Assembly (NCBI RefSeq): GCF_003268025.1
Contig: NZ_QLUW01000002.1
Coordinates: 682,001-746,000 of the forward strand
Direction of reading: 5' to 3'
Length of the DNA stretch: 64,000 bases
From: Paenibacillus montanisoli
Lineage (GTDB): Bacteria; Bacillota; Bacilli; Paenibacillales; Paenibacillaceae
Below, piece by piece: positions 18,186-26,970 of the stretch; the first letter of the stretch is position 1; each line of letters opens with the position of its first letter. Made by a program: the position numbers and the translations under genes. The notes under the pieces were generated by a model. That model was not told the DNA's origin and made no database searches. It saw only the letters and a list, made by a program, of their open reading frames with translations.

Positions 18186-18237
18186 TTGAACCCGGGATGC
18201 TGGATTGATCTTCAGCAAGGTTGCATCCCGGGTTCAA
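18186..18237. repeat. Large inverted repeat (15 bp perfect arms)
   Basis: TTGAACCCGGGATGC at 18186-18200 and its exact complement at 18223-18237 enclose 22 nt. A partial copy of the left arm (GAACCCAGGATGC) follows the second core of the neighbouring direct repeats. No T-run follows on either strand, so this stable hairpin is not an ordinary intrinsic terminator. Confidence 0.9.
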
Positions 18238-18391
18238 AGGCGGCACGTAAACTCTCCGGCTGCACCTCGAACTCCACTCCCTTCTCCCCCTCGCTTACCG
18301 GCGCGGGAAAGGCAGAGGCCGAAGCTGCCTAGGTCTTCCGGCAACTTCAGCCCCAATTGTAACGAACTCAGTATTGCTTATTTGTAATCAA

Positions 18392-18553
18392 TCGTTAGTT
18401 GTTGGCCAGCTAACGAATTGAGGAATCGTTATTTGCTCCAAAATGCTAGCAATCACCCGACTCAGGCCAAATAACATCGCTGGAATTCGTTAGCTCAAAA
18501 GTAAAGCCTTTTTCGGCCAAATAGGCACTATACAATTCGTTAGCGGAGCTAAC
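18392..18553. repeat. Cluster of TCGTTAGC-type palindromic repeats downstream of polC
   Basis: Inverted pairs TCGTTAG/CTAACGA at 18392-18416 and GTTAGC/GCTAAC at 18539-18553, plus another ATTCGTTAGC near 18485. Two longer units share GGCCAAATA followed about 10 bp later by ATTCGTTAGC (18467-18495 and 18515-18545). The pattern suggests a dispersed intergenic repeat family. I cannot see other genome copies from here. Confidence 0.65.
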
Positions 18554-18599
18554 ACATATGCGGCACAATAGAATAATTGCTCAAAACCGTATATGAAAC

Positions 18600-21500
18600 C
18601 TAAAACAATGACAGTTGATTCGACTCCGGCAAGCCCCGGAAGCAGCCCATTTGCGTCAGTACTTCGACGATCGTTTTGGTCGCTTTCGACTTCTGCTGGA
18701 AGTCTTCAACGGACAGGAACTCGCCGAAATCGCGGGCGGCCGCGATGTTGCGCGCCGCGTTCTCGCCGATGCCGCTGATCGCGCCGAACGGCGGGATGAT
18801 CGAGCTGCCGTCGATGATGAACCGCGTCGCTTCCGAACGGTACAGATCGACCGGCTTGAAGGAGAAGCCGCGAGCCGTCATCTCCAGCGCCATCTCAAGC
18901 AAGGATACGCTGTTTTTCTCTTTCGGCGTCGCGCTGAAACCCTTTGCCTCGATCTCAATCAACCGCTTCAGGATGGCATCGTAGCCCTTGCAGAGCAGCT
19001 CCAAATCGAAATCCTCCGCCCGGATCGAGAAGTACGTCGCGTAGTAGGCGATCGGGTAGTACAGTTTGAAGAATGCCGTACGAACCGCCGAAATTACATA
19101 AGCGGCCGCGTGGGCTTTCGGGAACATGTACTCGATCTTGAGACAGGAATCGATGTACCATTGAGGCACCTTGCAGCGCTTCATTTCCTCGATCCACTCC
19201 GGCGTCAGGCCACGGCCTTTACGCACGCTCTCGGTGATTTTAAAGGCAAGCCCCGCATCCATGCCCGCTTTGTAAATCAAGTAAAGCATAATATCGTCAC
19301 GGCACCCGATAACGGTCTTGATCGTACAGGTGCGGTTCTTGATCAGCTCTTGCGCATTGCCAAGCCAAACGCCGGTACCGTGGGACAAGCCCGAAATTTG
19401 CAGCAAGTCCGCAAAGGTCGATGGCTTCGTTTCCTCCAACATCTGGCGCACGAACTTCGTGCCCATCTCCGGAACGCCGTAAGTGGCGACGGATGACCGG
19501 ATTTGATCCGGCATAACGCCAAGCGCATCGGTCGAGCTGAACATGCTCATGACCTTCGAATCGTTCATCGGGATCGTCGTCGGATCGACGCCGGTCAAAT
19601 CCTGCAGCATCCGCATCATCGTCGGATCATCGTGTCCGAGTATATCGAGCTTAAGCAGGTTGTCCTCGAAAGCGTGATAGTCAAAATGGGTCGTTTTCCA
19701 CTCGGCGCTCAGATCATCCGCCGGATACTGAACCGGCGTTACATCCTCGACCTCGATATAGTCCGGCACGACGACGATGCCGCCTGGATGCTGCCCGGTG
19801 CTTCGCTTGACGCCGGTACATCCGTTGGCAAGCCGCGCCAGCTCGGCGCCGCGCCATTTTTTGCCGTATTCCTCTTCGTATTTCTTCGCGAAGCCATAGG
19901 CCGTCTTTTCCGCGACCGTACCGATCGTTCCGGCACGGAACACGTTCTCGGCGCCGAACATGATCTTGGTGAAGTTATGGGCAACCGCCTGATATTCGCC
20001 GGAGAAGTTCAAGTCGATATCGGGAACTTTATCGCCTTTAAAGCCGAGGAACGTCTCGAACGGAATATCCTGCCCTTCTCCTTTCAACGGTTGACCGCAA
20101 TTCGGGCATATCTTGTCCGGCAGGTCGAAGCCGCTCGGGTAGCTGCCGTCCAGGAACCATTCGCTGTACTTGCACGCTTCGTTCAGGCACGTATAATGCG
20201 CAGGCAGCGGGTTTACCTCCGATATGCCGAGGAACGTCGCTACGATGGACGAACCTACGGAACCACGGGAACCGACCAGATAGCCGTCTTCATTCGATTT
20301 CTTAACGAGCTTAGCCGAGATCAAATAGTTAGCTGCAAAGCCCGCCTTCGTAATCGGCACAAGCTCCCGCTCCAGCCGCTCGACGACAACGTCGGGCAGC
20401 GGTTCGCCGTATAACCTCCGTGCCGTGTCGTAGCACGTATCGCGCATCTCGTCGTCGGCGCCTTCCAGGATCGGAACGAAAAGCTTCGGCGGGAACATAT
20501 CGAACGGCTCGAACCGGTCCGCCAGCTCCGACGTGTTCTTGACGACGACTTCGTAAGCGCGGGCTTCCCCGAGGAACGAGAACTCCTGCAGCATTTCCTT
20601 CGTCGTGCGGAAATGGGCATCCGGTTTGCGGATATCCTTCAGCGGGCTAAAGCCGGTAATGCCATGGATCGTAATATCGCGGAACAGCTTGTCCCGCTGC
20701 AGCAAGTAATGGACGTTGCCCGTGGCGATGACCGGCTTGCCGAGCTTGTCGCCGATTTCGCACACGCGGCGGATCGCCTGCTCGATTTCGGCGCGGCTCG
20801 CTACAAAGCCTTTTTCGACCAGATGCATATAGAAGTCGATTGGTTGGATTTCCAGAACATCGTAATACTGGGCAACCTCTTCGGCTTCTTCAATCGACTT
20901 GTTCATAACAGCTTCGAAGAACTCGCCCTTCTCGCAGCCCGAGACCACCAGCAAACCTTCGCGCAGTTCTGTTAATTTACTCTTAGGAATGATTGCAACA
21001 CGCTTAAAATGTTCCGTATGAGACAATGAGATCAGCTTGAACAAGTTTTTCTTGCCGGTACCGTTCAGCGCATATATGCAGCTGTGGAACGGACGCATGT
21101 TCGACAGGTCAAGGCCGACATAGTCGTTCAACATATGAAGGCCAGTAATGTTGCGCGCCGCCGCATCGTTGACGAGACCGAACAGAACGCCGCCGAGCGC
21201 GATGGAATCATCGATTGCGCGGTGATGGTTTTCGAGCGAAATTTTATATTTATCCGCTAACGTATTCAGCCTGTGGTTCTTCATCGCCGGATGCAGGAAG
21301 CGGGCTAGCTCCAGCGTATCGAGAACCGGATTTTTCACTTCAGGAAGGCCGTGCAGCTTGCAAGCCGCCTGGATAAAGCCCATATCGAACCGCGCATTGT
21401 GGGCGACCAGCACGGCATCGCCGATAAATTCGATGAACTCATGGATTTTCGGACCAAGCTCCGGCGCATCCTGAACCATTTCATTCGTAATATTAGTCAG

Positions 21501-22907
21501 CTGCTGAATGTTGTACGGAATTTGTTCATGCGGATTAATGAAGGTGGAGAAACGGCCGATTTCCTTGCCCTCGTGCATCTTCACGCCCGCAAGCTCGATA
21601 ATCTTGTTGTTTACGACGGACAGACCGGTCGTCTCGACGTCGAATACGACGTATACCGCGGACTGCATGGATTCCTCGCGAGAATTCATGACCATCGGAA
21701 CGGCATCGTTGACGATGTTCGCTTCCAGGCCGAACAATGCTTTAACCCCATGCTTCTTCGCAGCCTTGGCCGCCTCGGGATAGCACTGAACATTGCCGTG
21801 ATCCGTAATCGCGATCGCTTTATGCCCCCATTTAGCCGCTTGCTTGATGTAGGCATCCACGGACGTCACCGCATCCATCGTGCTCATCGTCGTGTGCAAA
21901 TGGAATTCGACGCGCTTCTCTTCCGCATCGTCCTTCGCCTCTTTAGGCGCAACTACCTCATGGAGGTCGGAAGGCATCATGACAAGCTCCGGCTCCATCA
22001 TGAAGCGATCGTATTCAACGCGGCCGCGCGCTTTGATCCATTTGCCGTTAGCCAGCTGCTTCAATACTTTAACGTCTTCCTTCGTCTTGGCGAACATCTT
22101 CATCGCAATCGAATCCGAAAAGTCGGTCACGTTAAACGTAAACAGCGTGCTGCCGTTGCGAAGCTCTTTCTCATCCAGTCCGAAAACGGCGCCTTGCACC
22201 GTAATCTTCTTCTCTTCCTCGATAATGTTCATGATCGGCACGGCTTCATCGCGAATATCGTATCCAATCACGAGGCGAACATCGCCTTCCTCGACGGTTG
22301 GCGCTTCCGGCGCCGGAGCCGTCATCATCTGTTCGATAACTTCCCGCTCTTCTTGGATCCGCTTCTGGGTGAACTGCTCATATGCTTCTTGATTGGATTC
22401 GGCTACAACCATTTTCACGCGGCAAGTTATTGCGAACTGCCGTTTGAAGAACTCAACCGCCAGCTCATCGATCTTTTTCTTCTTCGCAAGCTCAAGGCCC
22501 ATCTCGTCCATCAATTGGATCGTGACAAGCTCGCCTTCGACGTCCATCTTCGACTTGCTGATCCAGCCGTTTACGGTCGGATTGCTATGCAGCAGCCACT
22601 CCAAGAAAGCCGGCCAGTATTCTTGAATCACTTCGTACTTCCGCACTTCGCCGCCAAACTGGAACTGAAACGAGATTTGCGCAATATGAGCGAATTTCGA
22701 GACAACCGCGCGGCAAAAAACAGTAAAAGCCGGTAAAGGAACCAAGGCCGTCTTCACGATGCAAAACGTCCATTCCCGGTTACTCCGGCTTACGATTACT
22801 CGGTCTATATACCCATCGCTGAAATGCTCAGCCATCAATTGCTGCGGAAGTTCTGCCTGCTTCATCAGCAGCTCGAACCGTTGCCGCTTTTCCCCGGTTT
22901 GGTTCAT
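18600..22907 (-). CDS. polC: DNA polymerase III alpha subunit, PolC type
   Basis: The replicative polymerase of low-GC Gram-positives, with built-in 3'-5' proofreading. Within 1435 residues the order is: N-terminal domain, an OB domain (GKWIKARGRVEYDRF), the first PHP segment (EFHLHTTMSTMDAV), and the inserted DEDD exonuclease (YVVFDVETTGLSVVNNKIIE, about residue 420 on). The rest of PHP, a zinc finger (CLNEACKYSEWF...CPNCGQ), the palm with the catalytic DIDLNFSG, fingers and a C-terminal domain follow. The ATG at 22907 has GGGGGAGG 6 bp upstream. A proS terminator-like hairpin lies immediately before its ribosome-binding site. Confidence 0.98.
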   Translation of the reverse strand: MNQTGEKRQRFELLMKQAELPQQLMAEHFSDGYIDRVIVSRSNREWTFCIVKTALVPLPAFTVFCRAVVSKFAHIAQISFQFQFGGEVRKYEVIQEYWPAFLEWLLHSNPTVNGWISKSKMDVEGELVTIQLMDEMGLELAKKKKIDELAVEFFKRQFAITCRVKMVVAESNQEAYEQFTQKRIQEEREVIEQMMTAPAPEAPTVEEGDVRLVIGYDIRDEAVPIMNIIEEEKKITVQGAVFGLDEKELRNGSTLFTFNVTDFSDSIAMKMFAKTKEDVKVLKQLANGKWIKARGRVEYDRFMMEPELVMMPSDLHEVVAPKEAKDDAEEKRVEFHLHTTMSTMDAVTSVDAYIKQAAKWGHKAIAITDHGNVQCYPEAAKAAKKHGVKALFGLEANIVNDAVPMVMNSREESMQSAVYVVFDVETTGLSVVNNKIIELAGVKMHEGKEIGRFSTFINPHEQIPYNIQQLTNITNEMVQDAPELGPKIHEFIEFIGDAVLVAHNARFDMGFIQAACKLHGLPEVKNPVLDTLELARFLHPAMKNHRLNTLADKYKISLENHHRAIDDSIALGGVLFGLVNDAAARNITGLHMLNDYVGLDLSNMRPFHSCIYALNGTGKKNLFKLISLSHTEHFKRVAIIPKSKLTELREGLLVVSGCEKGEFFEAVMNKSIEEAEEVAQYYDVLEIQPIDFYMHLVEKGFVASRAEIEQAIRRVCEIGDKLGKPVIATGNVHYLLQRDKLFRDITIHGITGFSPLKDIRKPDAHFRTTKEMLQEFSFLGEARAYEVVVKNTSELADRFEPFDMFPPKLFVPILEGADDEMRDTCYDTARRLYGEPLPDVVVERLERELVPITKAGFAANYLISAKLVKKSNEDGYLVGSRGSVGSSIVATFLGISEVNPLPAHYTCLNEACKYSEWFLDGSYPSGFDLPDKICPNCGQPLKGEGQDIPFETFLGFKGDKVPDIDLNFSGEYQAVAHNFTKIMFGAENVFRAGTIGTVAEKTAYGFAKKYEEEYGKKWRGAELARLANGCTGVKRSTGQHPGGIVVVPDYIEVEDVTPVQYPADDLSAEWKTTHFDYHAFEDNLLKLDILGHDDPTMMRMLQDLTGVDPTTIPMNDSKVMSMFSSTDALGVMPDQIRSSVATYGVPEMGTKFVRQMLEETKPSTFADLLQISGLSHGTGVWLGNAQELIKNRTCTIKTVIGCRDDIMLYLIYKAGMDAGLAFKITESVRKGRGLTPEWIEEMKRCKVPQWYIDSCLKIEYMFPKAHAAAYVISAVRTAFFKLYYPIAYYATYFSIRAEDFDLELLCKGYDAILKRLIEIEAKGFSATPKEKNSVSLLEMALEMTARGFSFKPVDLYRSEATRFIIDGSSIIPPFGAISGIGENAARNIAAARDFGEFLSVEDFQQKSKATKTIVEVLTQMGCFRGLPESNQLSLF

Positions 22908-22921
22908 ATTGTTCCTCCCCC

Positions 22922-22965
22922 AAAAAGAAACGGCTGTCGCCGCTCTAAAGCGAATACAGCCGTTT
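22922..22965 (-). terminator. Terminator-like hairpin between proS and polC
   Basis: AAACGGCTGT (22965-22956) pairs perfectly with ACAGCCGTTT (22937-22928), with a small inner stem, followed by CTTTTTG on the minus strand. The T-run ends right at the polC ribosome-binding site, so any transcript entering polC from proS must pass through it. Confidence 0.8.
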
Positions 22966-22995
22966 ATTCCCTTTTTACTCCCTTGCAGCAGGCGA

Positions 22996-24444
22996 TTAGT
23001 ACGCCCGTGCAAACACGACCGAGTGCTCGGCTTTCTCGCCGCACACCAGACATGATGTTTTATGCTCCGCAGGCTCGAACGGAATGTTACGGCTCGTTGC
23101 GCCCGTTTCTTCCTTCACCTGAGCCTCGCATGCGTCCGATCCGCACCATCCTGCTAGTGCGAAGCCGCGTTTCTCTTCAAAGAGCGACTTCATTTCATCG
23201 AGCGTCCCGACGGAATAGGAGTGCTCCGCACGGAATTGCATTGCACGCTCAAGCATATCATTATGCGTCTCTTGCAGCATACGATCAATTTCTTCCTTCA
23301 AATTGCTTTGAAGAACGATGCGCTTCTCGCCGGTAATCCGTGAAACGAGAACGACTTGTCCATTCTCCATGTCACGAGGTCCAAGCTCCAAGCGGACCGG
23401 TACGCCGCGCATTTCGTATTCGTTGAATTTCCAGCCCGGACTTACATCGCTGCGGTCATCCACCTTCACGCGGATGCCTGCTTTTTTCAGCTCGGCGTAC
23501 AGCTCGTCCACACGGCCAACGACTTGCTCGCGCGTCTTAGGAGGGCCGATCGGAATCATGATGACCTGCGTAGGCGCTACCTTCGGCGGAAGCGCAAGAC
23601 CTCGGTCATCGCCATGCACCATGATCATGGCGCCCATCAGACGCGTCGAAACGCCCCATGACGTGGTGTGCACGTACTGCTGCGTGTTTTCGCGATCCAA
23701 ATACTTAATGTCGAACGCGACTGCAAACTTGTTGCCAAGATAATGAGAAGTACCCGCTTGAACGGCGCGGCCGTCTCTCATCATCGCTTCGATGGAATAC
23801 GTATCTACCGCGCCGGCAAACCGCTCGGAAGGCGTCTTCTGCCCCATGATAACCGGAATGGCCAGGTAATTCTCGCAAAAATCACGGTAAATCTCAAGCA
23901 TCCGGCTTGTCTCTTCGCGTGCTTCCGTTTCCGTTTCATGAGCCGTATGGCCTTCCTGCCACAGAAACTCGGTCGTCCGCAGGAACGGCAGCGTCCGCTT
24001 CTCCCAGCGCACGACGTTCGCCCATTGATTGATCAAGACCGGCAAATCGCGGTACGATTGAATCCATTTCGCGTACATATGGCCGATAATCGTTTCCGAG
24101 GTCGGACGGATCGCGAGCCGCTCCTCCAGCTTCTCGCCGCCCGCTTCCGTTACCCACGGCAGCTCCGGATTGAAGCCTTCGACGTGCTCTTTCTCCTTCA
24201 AGAAGAAGCTCTCCGGAATGAACATCGGGAAGTACGCGTTGCGGTGGCCGGTTTCCTTGAACCTGCGGTCCAACTCATCCTTCATATGCTCCCAAATTTC
24301 GAAGCCTTCCGGACGGAATACGATACAGCCGCGCACAGGCGAGTAATCCATTAATTCCGCTTTTTTGATAACATCGATATACCACCGCGAAAAATCCTCG
24401 TTCTGCGGCGTAATTTCCGTAACGAACTGCTTATCTTTCGACAT
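22996..24444 (-). CDS. proS: Prolyl-tRNA synthetase, archaeal/eukaryote-like (type 3) form
   Basis: Charges tRNA-Pro with proline. The 482-residue enzyme lacks the large INS editing insertion of the bacterial type (about 565 aa). It has the type 3 features: FSRWYIDVIKKAELMDYSPVRG at the start, RLAIRPTSETIIGHMYAKWI, LPFLRTTEFLWQEGHTAH, and the VHTTSWGVSTRLMGAMIMVHGDDRGL motif 3 region. After the anticodon-binding domain comes a Cys-containing C-terminal domain (WCGSDACEAQ, CLVCGEKAE) ending in the characteristic tyrosine. The ATG at 24444 lies 7 bp after the rseP stop. The slot between rseP and polC is the standard proS locus. Confidence 0.93.
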   Translation of the reverse strand: MSKDKQFVTEITPQNEDFSRWYIDVIKKAELMDYSPVRGCIVFRPEGFEIWEHMKDELDRRFKETGHRNAYFPMFIPESFFLKEKEHVEGFNPELPWVTEAGGEKLEERLAIRPTSETIIGHMYAKWIQSYRDLPVLINQWANVVRWEKRTLPFLRTTEFLWQEGHTAHETETEAREETSRMLEIYRDFCENYLAIPVIMGQKTPSERFAGAVDTYSIEAMMRDGRAVQAGTSHYLGNKFAVAFDIKYLDRENTQQYVHTTSWGVSTRLMGAMIMVHGDDRGLALPPKVAPTQVIMIPIGPPKTREQVVGRVDELYAELKKAGIRVKVDDRSDVSPGWKFNEYEMRGVPVRLELGPRDMENGQVVLVSRITGEKRIVLQSNLKEEIDRMLQETHNDMLERAMQFRAEHSYSVGTLDEMKSLFEEKRGFALAGWCGSDACEAQVKEETGATSRNIPFEPAEHKTSCLVCGEKAEHSVVFARAY

Positions 24445-24451
24445 GACCGAC

Positions 24452-25732
24452 TCAGTGCTCCCCTCGTACCAATCGCAAAATATCATTATAGGTAACGGCC
24501 AGCATGAGCAGCATCAGCATCGCAAAGCCGATAAAATGCACCATGCTCTCGCGGTTCGGATCAACCGGACGGCCGCGTATTGCTTCAAAGCCTAGGAAGA
24601 CCAAGCGGCTTCCATCCAGCGCCGGAATCGGCAGCAGGTTAAAGATCCCCAAATACAGGCTCAGCACAGCGACCCATGACGTCAGCTGAACGATGCCTTC
24701 ATTCGCGATTTGGCTTGTCACCTGGGCAGTCCGCACCGGTCCGCCAAGATCCTCCATCTTGAAATCGCCGAGGATCAGTTTCTTAAATCCGTCAAAAATC
24801 ATGATCGTCATGTTCTTCATCGCTTTGCCTGCGAACGTGAACGTTTCGACGAACGTAACGGAGCGCGTTGGCACAGCTGCCTGGATGCCGAGCTTGCCGA
24901 CGCCTGTCGCCGGATCCGGCTTCGGCGTAATTTTGAAGGATATCGGCTTCCCGTCGCGAATGACGTTGAACACAAGCGGCACGTTTACCGACTTGCTGAT
25001 CAGGTCGATCATTTTGGCGGAATCGCCGCCGATCTTCTCACCGTTCACGCTATCGATCACATCGCCTACGCGCAGATCGGTTTTGGCAGCCGGCATTCCT
25101 TCCACAACGCTGCCGATGAGCAGCTTATCCGGATTCTCCATCGGAACGCCCGCCATTTGGAAATAGAGCCCAAACAGCACAAAAGCCAGCACAAAATTCA
25201 TCACCGGTCCGGCTACGATCGCCAGAGCCCGTTGCCCGACGGTTTTGCTGCCGAATTGACGGTCAATCGGCGCAATTTGCGTCTCTTTGCCTTTGCTGAT
25301 CATCAGCGCTTGCGGATGAACATCGTAGGAATCCGTAATCCCGTCCGCGTTTAGAGCAAGCTTCAGCCTGCGTTCGATATCGATCGTCTCGACTTCGCCG
25401 CGCACCACATTGCTCCGATCATCCAACCGGTCCAAGTAAATGCGCGTCACTTTATTGTCCTTCACCCGCACGGCAACGGTTTGTCCGGGGTGAATCTCGA
25501 TGAGCTCCGGGTCTTCGCCGGCCATGCGCACGAATCCGCCTGCCGGAACGAGCCGAAGGGTATACCTCGTTTCACCGCGTTTGATGGAGAACAGCTTCGG
25601 GCCAAACCCGATCGCAAACTCCCTTACCAATATGCCGGCTCGCTTCGCAAAATAAAAGTGACCCCATTCATGAATGGTCACGATAACGAAGAAGACCATT
25701 ACCGTCAAAAAGACGACTTGAATCATATGCAT
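24452..25732 (-). CDS. rseP: RIP metalloprotease RseP/RasP (site-2 protease)
   Basis: An intramembrane zinc protease that cuts anti-sigma factors and leftover signal peptides in the membrane. The HExxH motif appears as IHEWGHFYFAKRAGIL in the first transmembrane segment (residues 21-25). A PDZ domain in the middle carries GSVVEGMPAAKTDLRVGDVI. The third zinc ligand lies in NLLPIPALDGSRLVF. Around four transmembrane segments are visible. The start is uncertain between ATG 25732 and ATG 25726; AGGAGG and GAGGGG lie upstream. The longer, hydrophilic N-terminal extension is unlikely. It is followed by proS. Confidence 0.95.
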   Translation of the reverse strand: MHMIQVVFLTVMVFFVIVTIHEWGHFYFAKRAGILVREFAIGFGPKLFSIKRGETRYTLRLVPAGGFVRMAGEDPELIEIHPGQTVAVRVKDNKVTRIYLDRLDDRSNVVRGEVETIDIERRLKLALNADGITDSYDVHPQALMISKGKETQIAPIDRQFGSKTVGQRALAIVAGPVMNFVLAFVLFGLYFQMAGVPMENPDKLLIGSVVEGMPAAKTDLRVGDVIDSVNGEKIGGDSAKMIDLISKSVNVPLVFNVIRDGKPISFKITPKPDPATGVGKLGIQAAVPTRSVTFVETFTFAGKAMKNMTIMIFDGFKKLILGDFKMEDLGGPVRTAQVTSQIANEGIVQLTSWVAVLSLYLGIFNLLPIPALDGSRLVFLGFEAIRGRPVDPNRESMVHFIGFAMLMLLMLAVTYNDILRLVRGEH

Positions 25733-25769
25733 CGTTCCCCTCGCCTCCTGTTCGTAACGGCCTGTACTT

Positions 25770-25799
25770 AGATTATCATTATTCTCCCGTTCGATACAA
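25770..25799 (-). promoter_or_regulatory. Possible SigA promoter of rseP
   Basis: TTGTAT, 18 bp, then TAATCT on the minus strand, about 40 bp upstream of rseP and just after the dxr stop. Moderate match only; rseP may also be co-transcribed with dxr. Confidence 0.35.
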
Positions 25800-25811
25800 G
25801 AGAACCAACGG

Positions 25812-26951
25812 TTAGATGCTCGCCGCTTCTCTCCTTGCCCAGGCATCCACGGCAGCGATCGAAGCTACATCCGGCACATCCACGATCTGATGCCGATCCA
25901 ACACGGTCGCGATGACCGATTCGATCTCCAGGAACGTTATCTCGCCTGCCAAGAACCTGGCCACGGCCGTTTCATTTGCCGCATTGAATACGGTTGGAGC
26001 GGATTTGCCCGCTTGTCCGCTCTCGTAAGCGAAACGCAGACATGGATAACGGTCGAAATCCATTTCGCGGAAATGAAGCGCGGCGAGCTTGGCCAGGTTA
26101 AGCGATTCCGTCGGCGTCGGCCTGCGTTCCGGGTACGTCAAAGCGTATTGGATCGGCACGCGCATATCCGGAAGCCCGAGCTGCGCAATAATGCTATGAT
26201 CGACAAATTCGACGTACGAATGAATGATGCTCTCCGGATGAATGATAACATCGATTTGATTGTAAGCCAGATCAAAAAGCCAATGGGCTTCTATAACCTC
26301 GAGGCCTTTGTTTGCCATCGTCGCGGAGTCGATCGTAATTTTGGCGCCCATCGACCAGTTCGGATGGTTGAGCGCTTGTTCAACCGTTACGCCCTCCAAT
26401 TCGGACCGCTTGCGATCACGAAACGAACCGCCTGATGCGGTTAACGTAATCCGGCGAACGTCGCTGCGTCTCTCTCCGTTCAAGCATTGAAAGATCGCGG
26501 AATGCTCACTGTCGATCGGCAGGATTGAAACCCCGCGCTCCTCCGCTCTTCTGATCACGATATGGCCGGCAGTAACGAGTGTTTCTTTATTGGCAAGTCC
26601 AATGTGCTTGCCGGCATCGATAGCTGCGAGAGTCGCCTCCAGCCCTCTGCTTCCAACGATAGCCGTCACGACCGTATCCGCTTCGCTATCTGCAGCAAGC
26701 TCGATCAAGCCTTCGTTCCCATACAACACTTTCGTACCAAGCGGAAGATGACCGCGAGCTTCATCCGCCAGCTCTTTCGTCGATAAACAGACGCTCTTGG
26801 GCTTGTACCGGTTCGCTTGTTCAATCAGCAGCCGCAGGTTATTTCCGGCAGCCAAGCCTTCAACCTGATACCGTTCGGGTTCATGACTGAGAATATCCAG
26901 GGTTTGCGTCCCGATCGAACCGGTGGAACCGAGAATCGTAATTTTTTTCAA
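25812..26951 (-). CDS. dxr: 1-deoxy-D-xylulose-5-phosphate reductoisomerase
   Basis: Second step of the non-mevalonate isoprenoid pathway: converts DXP to MEP with NADPH. The 379 residues show GSTGSIGTQTLDIL for NADPH binding (7-20), NKETLVTAG, ILPIDSEHSAIFQCL with metal and substrate ligands, LTASGGSFRD, and NHPNWSMGAKITIDSATMANKG. The TTG start at 26951 is preceded by GAGGAGG 8 bp upstream. It is followed by rseP, and cdsA and uppS lie just upstream; these genes supply and use isoprenoids and lipids for the envelope. Confidence 0.97.
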   Translation of the reverse strand: MKKITILGSTGSIGTQTLDILSHEPERYQVEGLAAGNNLRLLIEQANRYKPKSVCLSTKELADEARGHLPLGTKVLYGNEGLIELAADSEADTVVTAIVGSRGLEATLAAIDAGKHIGLANKETLVTAGHIVIRRAEERGVSILPIDSEHSAIFQCLNGERRSDVRRITLTASGGSFRDRKRSELEGVTVEQALNHPNWSMGAKITIDSATMANKGLEVIEAHWLFDLAYNQIDVIIHPESIIHSYVEFVDHSIIAQLGLPDMRVPIQYALTYPERRPTPTESLNLAKLAALHFREMDFDRYPCLRFAYESGQAGKSAPTVFNAANETAVARFLAGEITFLEIESVIATVLDRHQIVDVPDVASIAAVDAWARREAASI

Positions 26952-26970
26952 TGGTGGGGCCTCCTCATGT

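Larger units (their letters stand above)
17966..18599 (-). other. Gene-free, repeat-rich region between the nusA operon promoter and polC
   Basis: No reading frame here looks like a gene; open frames are low-complexity translations of GC-rich repeats. From 17966 to about 18240 the sequence is very GC-rich and built of three copies of a ~77 bp unit with internal 9-mers, ending in a 15 bp inverted repeat. From about 18340 to 18599 it is AT-richer and carries a family of GTTAGC/GCTAAC half-palindromes. No clear polC terminator was seen; a 3 bp GCC/GGC hairpin followed by TTTACTTTT near 18500 is too weak to call. Confidence 0.7.

Noticed and set aside
17844-18246. Open frames of 60-124 codons on both strands in the polC-rimP gap
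   Set aside because: They translate the GC-rich repeats into Arg/Ala/Ser low-complexity sequence in several frames at once, which argues against coding.
21351-22736. 461-codon open frame on the plus strand opposite polC
   Set aside because: It is the mirror of a highly conserved gene, is rich in Arg, His and Leu as expected from antisense of GC-rich codons, and has no domain or ribosome-binding site I can recognise.
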